Below the pieces are notes generated by a model. The model saw only the letters and a list, made by a program, of their open reading frames with translations, did no database searches and had not been told where the DNA came from. From the IMG/VR virus record IMGVR_UViG_3300046321_000042, positions 1 through 23,885 of that record: 23,885 nt of DNA; one strand, 5' to 3'. Source of the stretch: a virus. Positions 8,352 to 15,056 of the stretch are shown one piece after another; within the stretch, counting starts at the first letter, position 1; each line of letters opens with the position of its first letter. Position numbers and translations under genes: made by a program.

Positions 8352-8373
8352 GGGCGGGCTTAACGGCCCGCCC
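8352..8373 (+). terminator. GC-only hairpin after the capsid gene
   Basis: GGGCGGGC (8352-8359) pairs perfectly with GCCCGCCC (8366-8373) across a 6-nt loop TTAACG, 8 bases after the capsid stop. There is no T-run behind it (CTCATCTAATGG follows), so it is not a classical full-strength intrinsic terminator. It may be a partial terminator, or a 3' stabiliser that raises capsid mRNA relative to the genes downstream. Confidence 0.6.
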
Positions 8374-8393
8374 CTCATCTAATGGAGGCCCCC

Positions 8394-8558
8394 ATGGCTA
8401 AAGAAGAAAACACGGTGAAAGCGGTTATCCTGCGCGATTATTGGGATGAAAACGGCGAGCGACACAATGCCGGGGCCGTTGTTGACGTGTCGAAAGATGT
8501 GTTGATTGACGGCATGGGAAAGGGCATCTTGGCCCATGCGCCGAGCGAAACGGAGTAG
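8394..8558 (+). CDS. Small phage protein after the capsid gene (54 aa)
   Basis: ATG 8394 is preceded by a strong TGGAGG ribosome binding site at 8383-8388, and the frame runs to TAG 8556-8558. An in-frame ATG at 8382 would place this ribosome binding site inside the gene, so 8394 is preferred. The product contains VILRDYWDENGERHNAGAVV, then a short LIDGMGKGILAHAPSETE tail. Small proteins with the pattern RDxWDxxGxRxxAGxVV directly behind capsid genes are common in phages and look like a short beta-barrel (from memory); their function is not settled. The next gene has GGAG overlapping the end of this one as its ribosome binding site. Confidence 0.8.
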   Translation: MAKEENTVKAVILRDYWDENGERHNAGAVVDVSKDVLIDGMGKGILAHAPSETE

Positions 8559-8563
8559 TTTCT

Positions 8564-8887
8564 ATGATTGTTCGGGATGGTGATTGGACGCTTCATTCTG
8601 CGGATGTTCGCGCGGGTAAATACGTTTGGACCCGCCGCAACGATGATGGGTCTATCACCTCCCGGACAGACACGCATTGTGACGCGATTGCAGACGTGAA
8701 TAAGGCGCAGCGCAATATGTCTGCGAATAACTGGAAGGGCGACTGGCATATGATCGCGTCAATTCCAAAGGCAATCGCATGGGATCAGTTGGTCCCGGCC
8801 CATTCTGCGGGCGATGACAAGTTTGTCTCAAAGTGGCTAAATGATAGCGACAACCGCGCATGGCGCACTAAAGAGGGGCGCGTCTGA
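8564..8887 (+). CDS. Conserved phage head/neck-module protein (107 aa)
   Basis: The protein begins MIVRDGDWTLHSADVRAG and has a central DVNKAQRNMSANNWKGDWHMIASIP segment and a C-terminal KWLNDSDNRAWRTKEGRV. The combination of a helix xxNKAxxN, a WxxxAxIPxxIxW strand and the closing LNDxDxRxxRTxxGxV is shared by a widespread small phage protein found beside capsid genes (from memory), of unknown function. It follows the 54-aa gene after 5 bases and its TGA overlaps the next ATG (TGATG). Position suggests a head or neck role, but nothing in the sequence shows an activity. Confidence 0.75.
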   Translation: MIVRDGDWTLHSADVRAGKYVWTRRNDDGSITSRTDTHCDAIADVNKAQRNMSANNWKGDWHMIASIPKAIAWDQLVPAHSAGDDKFVSKWLNDSDNRAWRTKEGRV

Positions 8888-9474
8888 TGGCCTATGCAAC
8901 GGATGCGTTTGCCGACTTCATTGACCTGCGCACGGCGGTCATTGAGCATGTCAAAGACCCCGGCATAGCGGACGTATTCCCGCGATTGCTGGCGATTGCG
9001 GAAAGCCGCTTAAATCGAACCCTGCGGATGCGGGCGCAAATCACCAGTGCTACTGTGACATTTGTTGACGGTCGCGCGCCAATCCCCACCAATCTGGCGG
9101 AGGTGATCGGGCTTTATGACGCCACCGGGGCGGAATACGTCCAGCAAGCCGCGCAAGATCGGTCTGGGCGGTATTACTCCATCCAAGGCGATGAGCTCGT
9201 GACGCTGGCCTTTGCTGGCGATTTGACACTTGATTTCTACGCGATGATCCCGCCACTGGGTACTTCGATCACGGCGACAAATTGGCTGTTGTCCAAATAT
9301 CCAGAGGTTTACCTATACGCTGTCGGGTTTGAAGCTGCAAAGCAGACGCAAAATGCCGATCTGGCGAGCGCCACCAAGGCGTTGCTGGATGGGGCGATTG
9401 CCGAGGCTAAGGCAGATGATATGACCGCCCGCTATTCGCGCGCGCGGGTCCGGGTTTATGGGGTGACGCCATGA
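8887..9474 (+). CDS. Head-tail adaptor protein
   Basis: This 195-aa protein has the recognisable adaptor start: FADFIDLRTAVIEH, then VFPRLLAIAESRLNRTLRMR, a helical element with the pattern FxxLLxxAExRLNRxLRxR. Beta strands (VTFVDGRAPIPTNLAEVIGL) and a long C-terminal helix follow. Phage adaptors of this type (SU10 adaptor, P22 gp4-like in role) form a ring beneath the portal and join it to the tail. The next gene overlaps it by ATGA (9471-9474). No peptidoglycan-cleaving motif like that of P22 gp4 is visible. Confidence 0.8.
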   Translation: MAYATDAFADFIDLRTAVIEHVKDPGIADVFPRLLAIAESRLNRTLRMRAQITSATVTFVDGRAPIPTNLAEVIGLYDATGAEYVQQAAQDRSGRYYSIQGDELVTLAFAGDLTLDFYAMIPPLGTSITATNWLLSKYPEVYLYAVGFEAAKQTQNADLASATKALLDGAIAEAKADDMTARYSRARVRVYGVTP

Positions 9475-10073
9475 GTTTCCTAACAATCTGTCAAGAATTG
9501 GCGAAAAGCGTGGGCCTTGAATCGCCTGATTTGGTCATGACCTCGCCGAAACGGGAATGGGCCGAGGCGGTCGTCATGTCAAACGCGGTTGGCGATGAAA
9601 TTGCACGGCGCGTGGATTTTGGCGTTTTACGCAAATCAACGACGCTTGCGGGGGATGGGGTAACGCAAGCTTACACCCTGCCCCCTGACTTTTCACGCAT
9701 TATCCCCGGCATTGGGGTGCAAAGTGCGGGCGCGACTGTTAGGCCGCTCACAAACGCTGAATGGGCGTCGCTGCCCCCCGTTGTGGGTGTGCCCCGCTAT
9801 TTCCTGCTGGAGGCCCGAAGCATTACGCTTTGGCCGTTCATGGCGTTGTCGGCAAGCGCGACCGTGCGCTATCAGTCGCGCAATTGGTGCGGCAATGGGT
9901 CCAACAAGTGGGCATCGGATACCGACGTTGCGCTGGTCGATGAGGAGCTTATGGTAAAGGGCCTGATCGTGCATTGGCGGCGTCAAAAGGGCATGCCTTA
10001 TGAGGATTATGAGGCAGAGTATGAGGCGGCGCTAACCGCCGTTGCGCGCTTTGACGATAGGAGCCGCATTTAA
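9471..10073 (+). CDS. Neck/tail protein, second head-tail connector (200 aa)
   Basis: The N-terminal helix MSFLTICQELAKSVGLESP is the common opening of phage neck or tail tubular A-like proteins. A beta-rich core follows, containing a VTQAYTLPPDFSRIIPG motif (about 63-79) in which a YxLPxDF element is typical of this type (from memory), plus LPPVVGVPRYFLLEARSITLWPF. The C-terminus ends with a charged helix. It lies between the adaptor and the tail nozzle, joined by ATGA at its start and TAATG at its end, so it most likely forms a further ring or side element of the short tail. The exact homologue is not certain. Confidence 0.72.
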   Translation: MSFLTICQELAKSVGLESPDLVMTSPKREWAEAVVMSNAVGDEIARRVDFGVLRKSTTLAGDGVTQAYTLPPDFSRIIPGIGVQSAGATVRPLTNAEWASLPPVVGVPRYFLLEARSITLWPFMALSASATVRYQSRNWCGNGSNKWASDTDVALVDEELMVKGLIVHWRRQKGMPYEDYEAEYEAALTAVARFDDRSRI

Positions 10074-11662
10074 TGCAAGTCCTTCCCAAGCGCAAAGCCC
10101 CGCCAAAGGGGCAGCCGCCAATGCAGCCAGCACAGGCGTTTTCGTTTCCGTCGCCTATGCGCGGGCTTGTGTTGAATGAAAACATTGCGCTGCCCACCCC
10201 CGGCGGCGCGCTGATTTTGGACAACTGGATTTGCACGACTAAGGGCATCAAGGCGCGGGGCGGCACGGCGCTGCATGTCCCTCTTGGCGGTGAAGTTCGG
10301 GCGATGTTCGTCTACCGATCGGGCGGTGTGGAGATTGCCTTTGCGGCAACCGACACGACAATCAGCAACATCTCTGTTTCTGGGATTGTTCCGCCTGCGG
10401 TGAACATTTCAGGCCAGACAAGCGGCGTGTATTCTCACGAGCAATTCGGCACGGCAGGCGGCGATTACCTATATGCGGTGAACGGCACTGACAAAGCGCA
10501 GCTATTCGATGGGGTGACGTGGACGCAGATTGACGGGCTATCAGTGCCAGCTATCACTGGCGTATCGACTTCGCTGTTTTCCAATGTGTGGTCTTTCGCT
10601 AATCGGCTGTTTTTCGTTGAAAAAAACACAATGACGGCGTGGTATTTGCCAGTTGATAGCATTGGGGGGCTGGCGAGTAGTTTTTCACTGGCTGGCATTT
10701 TCAAGCGCGGCGGGTCGCTTCTATTCGGGGCTACATGGTCGATGGATGCAGGCGACGGCCTTGACGATAAGTGCGTGTTTGTCAGCGATCAAGGCGAGGT
10801 CGCCGTTTATGAGGGCACGAACCCCGGTAGCGCTGCGGACTGGCATAAGGCAGGCGTTTACAGCATCACGCCGCCGCTTGGCTCTAAGGGCAAGATGCAG
10901 GCAGGCGGTGATCTGTTGATTGCAACGCAGGTTGGCCTTGTGCCGATCTCGCAGGCGATTTCACGCGACCCCGCTGCGCTTGAATTGGGCGCAGTGACGA
11001 AGAATATTACCCCGCTATGGCAAAAAAAGGCGTTTGAGCTTGGGGCCGGGGCTTGGGAAATTGAGAAATGGCCGTCTGAAAATATCATCATTGTTTCGCA
11101 GCCGGGGGACAATGAGAGGTCCTGCCTTGTGTGCAACCTGCAAACGGGGGCATGGTCTAGGTTCACAGGAATAAGCGTTCAATGCCTGACTTACTTTGAC
11201 GGGTCGGTGATGTTTGGCGGCAAGGATGGGTCGATCTATCGCTTCGAAAGCGGCGGTAGCGATGACACTATTCCATACACCTGCGTTTATTTGGGTCAGC
11301 ACGACCCCATGGCGACGCCGGGAATTGAAAAGACGATTGCGCAAATGCGGGTCACGTTTCAGCTTTCGACCCCCGCTGCGCCTTTCATATCTGCCAAGGT
11401 CAACCACGATCTTGCGATAAGCTCGCCACCTAATGCCGCAACTGAGGAATCAAGCGCAGCCGTTTGGGGTGTTTCCATTTGGGGCGATGCGACTTGGGGC
11501 GGGTCTAGCATTGCGCAGACGCGCGCGCTTTGGTCAGCAATCGGTCGCACGGGCTATGCAATTGCCCCGGAGGTTCAGCTTACATTTGGCAGCATATCCA
11601 AGCCAAAGATTGAGCTTGTTGGTATTGACGCAACTTTCCATGTTGGGGCGATGGTGACATGA
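10073..11662 (+). CDS. Tail nozzle / stabilisation protein (P22 gp10- or T7 gp12-like)
   Basis: The 529-aa product has an N-terminal segment PGGALILDNWICTTKGIKAR (about 43-62), resembling the xGxALxLDNWxxTxxGxxxRxG motif common in podoviral nozzle proteins (from memory). Repeated beta blades with F/W-xN-R/K-LFF elements follow (WSFANRLFFVE at about 180). A Trp/Gly-rich stretch AVWGVSIWGDATWGG lies near residues 463-477. The predicted fold is a beta-propeller plus platform domains. In P22-like phages this protein closes the tail and holds the DNA. It starts at TAATG after the neck gene and ends in ATGA with the GNAT gene. Confidence 0.82.
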   Translation: MQVLPKRKAPPKGQPPMQPAQAFSFPSPMRGLVLNENIALPTPGGALILDNWICTTKGIKARGGTALHVPLGGEVRAMFVYRSGGVEIAFAATDTTISNISVSGIVPPAVNISGQTSGVYSHEQFGTAGGDYLYAVNGTDKAQLFDGVTWTQIDGLSVPAITGVSTSLFSNVWSFANRLFFVEKNTMTAWYLPVDSIGGLASSFSLAGIFKRGGSLLFGATWSMDAGDGLDDKCVFVSDQGEVAVYEGTNPGSAADWHKAGVYSITPPLGSKGKMQAGGDLLIATQVGLVPISQAISRDPAALELGAVTKNITPLWQKKAFELGAGAWEIEKWPSENIIIVSQPGDNERSCLVCNLQTGAWSRFTGISVQCLTYFDGSVMFGGKDGSIYRFESGGSDDTIPYTCVYLGQHDPMATPGIEKTIAQMRVTFQLSTPAAPFISAKVNHDLAISSPPNAATEESSAAVWGVSIWGDATWGGSSIAQTRALWSAIGRTGYAIAPEVQLTFGSISKPKIELVGIDATFHVGAMVT

Positions 11663-12126
11663 CCTATCAAATCAGCATCGAAAACGGCCATGACAACTAT
11701 TCAGAATTGGAGCCAAACTATCGGGCCCATTTCTCCGAAATGCAAGCTCGGCTGATGGCCTCCGGCGTGCAAATTGGCGGATATAACCCACGTCTTGACC
11801 TGTATTTTGAAGCATTTGACGGCAAATGGTTGATAAATTACGTGGTTAGGTTTAAAGGTAAGGCTGTAGGGCATAGCAACGTCTATGTGACAGCGGACAT
11901 GCACACCAGTGAGAAAATTGCGTCTGAAGATACGATCTATATCCTTCCAGAACATCGGAACGGGATCGGCAAAAAGCTCGTGCAATTTATACTTGTGGAC
12001 CTTCAGTCGCGCGGTGTTAAGCGTGTGCAAATTTCACCAGTTACAGATCTTCGTGTGGCGAAAATATGGCGGCGGATGGGCTTTACTGATGTGGCGAGCC
12101 TAATGTCTTACACCTTCAAGGATTAG
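11659..12126 (+). CDS. GNAT-family N-acetyltransferase
   Basis: This 155-aa protein has the core acetyl-CoA-binding signature. Strand beta4 DTIYILPEHR (91-100) is followed by the pyrophosphate-binding loop R100-N-G-I-G104 and helix KKLVQFILVDLQ. A later VAKIWRRMGF (133-142) matches the closing GNAT motif. The enzyme should transfer an acetyl group to an amine on an unknown substrate. It lies between the nozzle and ejection-protein genes, overlapping the nozzle stop by ATGA, and its end carries the AAGGA ribosome binding site for the next gene, so it is wired into the late operon. By hand count positions 11701-12120 are about 48% GC against about 59% in the preceding 11401-11580, which suggests later acquisition. 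GNAT genes are known at similar places in podoviruses, with function untested (from memory). Confidence 0.88.
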   Translation: MTYQISIENGHDNYSELEPNYRAHFSEMQARLMASGVQIGGYNPRLDLYFEAFDGKWLINYVVRFKGKAVGHSNVYVTADMHTSEKIASEDTIYILPEHRNGIGKKLVQFILVDLQSRGVKRVQISPVTDLRVAKIWRRMGFTDVASLMSYTFKD

Positions 12127-12130
12127 CGAT

Positions 12131-13114
12131 ATGTGCGTTTCTGCCCCAGCACCCACCCCGCCTAAAGAGACCAGCGCTGCAACGACGGGCGGGAATGTCA
12201 CTACTGGCATCACCAACGCATGGCTGCAAAACATGGACGAAACGGGGCCGGATGGGTCGCGCACGTTCACGCAAAGTGGCACGCAGTCGGTGACAGACCC
12301 CTACACGGGCATGACGTACCAAGTCCCTCGCTTCTCGGTCAACACCACGCTTTCCGCCGCGCAGCAGGGTATTAAGACGCAGCAGGACGCGGCAAGCCTG
12401 AACTTGGCAACGCTGGGGAATAACCTTTCCGGCACCCTCGGCAAACAGTTGACGGGCAACTTCTCGCTTGGCAATGAGGCAATCGAAAGCCGCCTGATGG
12501 ATTTGGGCCGCAAGCGGCTTGACCCGATGTTTGCGCAGCGCGATGAGGATTTGCGGACGCGGCTTTCAAACCAAGGCATTAAGGCCGGGTCGCAGGCTTA
12601 CGACCGCGAAATGAACAACCAAGGCCAGCAGCAGAATGACGCCTACAATCAGCTTTTGCTGACCGGGCGCGGGCAGGCCGCGAACGAATTGCTGACCGAG
12701 GATAACCAACGGATCAACCAGATTTCCGCGCTGTTGGGTGGTGGGCAGGTTTCGCAGCCGAACTTCCAGACATCGGCGGGCATTGGCGGGATTGCGGGCA
12801 CTGATAACGGCGCGATCATTGCGAATAGCGATGCGGCGCGGCAAGCGGCTTGGCAGCAGAAACAAGCATCCTTGGGTTCTATGCTTGGCGGTATCGGCGG
12901 GCTCTTCTCGCTATCCGATGAAAACGCCAAGACGGATAAGAAGAAGATCGGCGAAACCAAGGACGGCATGGGGCTTTACAGTTTCAAATACAAAGGTTCA
13001 CCGAAAACCGAAGTCGGGCTTATGGCTCAAGAGGTTCAGAAGAAAAAGCCGGGGGCTGTTCGCAAGGGCAGCGACGGTTTCCTTCGCGTTGATTATGGAA
13101 GGGCGCTGCAATGA
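12131..13114 (+). CDS. Internal virion protein with C-terminal S74-like chaperone domain
   Basis: The first 250 residues of this 327-aa protein are typical of a podoviral ejection protein: MCVSAPAPTP, then DPYTGMTYQVPRFSVNTTLS, and long Gln/Asn-rich amphipathic helices (RDEDLRTRLSNQGIKAGSQA). A Gly-rich linker (about 249-258) leads to residues 262-327, which look like a short S74 intramolecular chaperone: SDENAKTDKKKIG, LYSFKYKG, VGLMAQEVQ, PGAV and DGFLRVDYGRAL. In phage endosialidases this domain trims itself just before a Ser, using a Ser/Lys pair five residues apart. S262 and K267 have that spacing. The S74 motif is clear. Whether it cleaves here is an inference. The gene overlaps the next by ATGA. 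Confidence 0.78.
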   Translation: MCVSAPAPTPPKETSAATTGGNVTTGITNAWLQNMDETGPDGSRTFTQSGTQSVTDPYTGMTYQVPRFSVNTTLSAAQQGIKTQQDAASLNLATLGNNLSGTLGKQLTGNFSLGNEAIESRLMDLGRKRLDPMFAQRDEDLRTRLSNQGIKAGSQAYDREMNNQGQQQNDAYNQLLLTGRGQAANELLTEDNQRINQISALLGGGQVSQPNFQTSAGIGGIAGTDNGAIIANSDAARQAAWQQKQASLGSMLGGIGGLFSLSDENAKTDKKKIGETKDGMGLYSFKYKGSPKTEVGLMAQEVQKKKPGAVRKGSDGFLRVDYGRALQ

Positions 13115-15054
13115 CTTTCGCGCAGGGTATGTTTTCGATTGATCAAAAAGCAACCCCGGATCAGGTCGCCAAAAAGCGGGCAATGATTGCGGCGCTTATG
13201 CCCCGGTATGGGTCGGCCAAATATGTAGGCGAGGGTCTTGGGCAGTTGGCGCATGGCGTCATGACTGGCATTCAAAACCGCAAGTTGGATAAGGTCGAAG
13301 GCGAAGGTGCGGCGGGTGCGAATGATATTTTCAGCCGCTTGATGGGCCGTCAAGGCGCTGCTCAAGGTGGCGGCGCGGGGCCCATGTCGGTTCTCGGCAT
13401 CCCGCCAGAGACAAGCCAGCCAATGCCAGCGGCGGATAGCGGCATGATCGGCGCGCAAGGTGGCGGCTCATTTGGGCTTCCTGCTGCGGATGCTGGCGGC
13501 ATGCAAGGCGGCATGTCTATGCCCCCGCAAAAGTCTGGCGGGCTGGACTTCGGTGGTCTTGAGCAACAATATGGATTGCCAGCGGGCTATCTTGCCAACG
13601 TCGCGCAAATCGAAAGCGGCGGCGATCCAAACGCGCAGAACCCCAATTCCAGCGCGGGGGGGATGTTTCAGTTTATTGACAGCACGGCCAAGCAATACGG
13701 TGTCACTGATCGGTTTGACCCGACGCAGGCAGCAAATGGCGCGGCGCGGCTGGCTGCGGATAACGCGGCTTCACTGCGCAAGGTCTTGGGGCGTGAGCCT
13801 ACGGCGGGCGAGTTGTATCTTGCCCATCAGCAGGGTGCGGGCGGCGCGTCTAAGCTGCTGTCCAACCCTAACGCGCTGGCGTCTGCTATTGTCGGCTCTG
13901 AGGCCGTGCGATTGAACGGCGGCACGGACAATATGACGGCGGGCGAGTTTGCGAACAAATGGGTTAGCAAGGTAGGCGGTGGCCAAGGCGGCGAATACGC
14001 CCCGCCACAAATACCAATGACAGAGCTTTACGCCGCGATGCAAAGCCCGTGGATGAATGATCAACAGCGGGCAATGATCGGCTCGATGATTGATCAGCAA
14101 ACCCAAGCCGCCGATCCTATGCAGCAAATGCAGATGCAAAAGGCGCGGATTGAGCTTGATCAAATGCAGAACCCCGGCGCGCCTAAGCCGATTGAGGTTG
14201 GCGGCGTGTTGCTTGATCCGACGACCTATCAGCCTATCTTTGATAGTCGGGTGCAGGCGGGCGGTGATGGGTTCACCCTCGGCGCTGGGCAGCAACGCTA
14301 TGACGCGCAAGGCAATATGATTGCAAGCGGGCCTGAGGCGGTTGCACCCCGGCCTCTCAATCCGCAAGAGCGTCAACAGTGGGGCATCCCCGCAACTGAC
14401 ACCCGGCCATATGCGATTGAGTCCGGCAAGCCACCGCAATTGATCGGCGGTGGCGGCGTTACGGTCAATAATGACATCGGCGGCGGCGGTAAGTTTGAGG
14501 AAGCCTTCGCCAAGGGGGATGCTGACACCGTTGCATCTGTTTACAATTCCGGCTTGTCTGCGCAGCGCAATTTGGGGCGGATTGATCAGCTTGAAGGGCT
14601 TTTGTCCCAGTCCCCAACCGGGATGCAAGGCGCGCTTGCACAGGCCGCTGGCGAATGGGGCATAAACACCGAGGGTCTCGATGCGGTGCAATCCGCGCAG
14701 GCTATTATCAACTCTCTCGTTCCTGAGCAGCGGCAACCCGGTTCCGGCCCCATGTCTGACGCTGACTTGGCGCTGTTTAAGCAATCGCTTCCCCGCATTA
14801 TCAACCAGCCGGGGGGGAACAAGACCATCGTGGACACTATGCGGGCGATTGCTCAGTATGACGCGGAAGGGGCTTCCATCGTGCAGCGGCTTCGGTCTGG
14901 CGAGTTGACGCGCCCGCAGGCGTTTGAGGCGCTTCAATCCCGCGCTAACCCGCTTTCATCGGCGCAAGGCACAGCAGGCCAGCCAGCGCAACCGACTGGG
15001 GCGGGCATCCCTGACGATCTAACGCCTGAAGAAAAAGCTATGTTGGGGTTGTAA
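13111..15054 (+). CDS. Internal virion protein with lytic transglycosylase (SLT) domain
   Basis: This 647-aa ejection protein probably opens the peptidoglycan during genome entry. The enzymatic domain (about 147-285) has the SLT signature: LEQQYGLPAGYLANVAQIES with catalytic E168, then NSSAGGMFQFIDSTAKQYG and ELYLAHQQGAGG. N-terminal residues 1-145 are low-complexity and Gly/Met-rich after a short helical start. A Gln/Met-rich helical region (about 335-360) and a helical C-terminal domain (about 470-605) follow; the latter resembles a segment seen in other podoviral internal proteins (from memory). It starts in an ATGA overlap and ends two bases before the next gene. No signal peptide is present, consistent with packaging inside the head. 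Confidence 0.86.
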   Translation: MTFAQGMFSIDQKATPDQVAKKRAMIAALMPRYGSAKYVGEGLGQLAHGVMTGIQNRKLDKVEGEGAAGANDIFSRLMGRQGAAQGGGAGPMSVLGIPPETSQPMPAADSGMIGAQGGGSFGLPAADAGGMQGGMSMPPQKSGGLDFGGLEQQYGLPAGYLANVAQIESGGDPNAQNPNSSAGGMFQFIDSTAKQYGVTDRFDPTQAANGAARLAADNAASLRKVLGREPTAGELYLAHQQGAGGASKLLSNPNALASAIVGSEAVRLNGGTDNMTAGEFANKWVSKVGGGQGGEYAPPQIPMTELYAAMQSPWMNDQQRAMIGSMIDQQTQAADPMQQMQMQKARIELDQMQNPGAPKPIEVGGVLLDPTTYQPIFDSRVQAGGDGFTLGAGQQRYDAQGNMIASGPEAVAPRPLNPQERQQWGIPATDTRPYAIESGKPPQLIGGGGVTVNNDIGGGGKFEEAFAKGDADTVASVYNSGLSAQRNLGRIDQLEGLLSQSPTGMQGALAQAAGEWGINTEGLDAVQSAQAIINSLVPEQRQPGSGPMSDADLALFKQSLPRIINQPGGNKTIVDTMRAIAQYDAEGASIVQRLRSGELTRPQAFEALQSRANPLSSAQGTAGQPAQPTGAGIPDDLTPEEKAMLGL

Positions 15055-15056
15055 TA

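Noticed and set aside
13771-14937. Long antisense frame (388 codons) opposite the transglycosylase protein
   Set aside because: The sense strand is a well-supported ejection protein with an SLT domain; the antisense product is Arg/His/Leu-rich without recognisable motifs.
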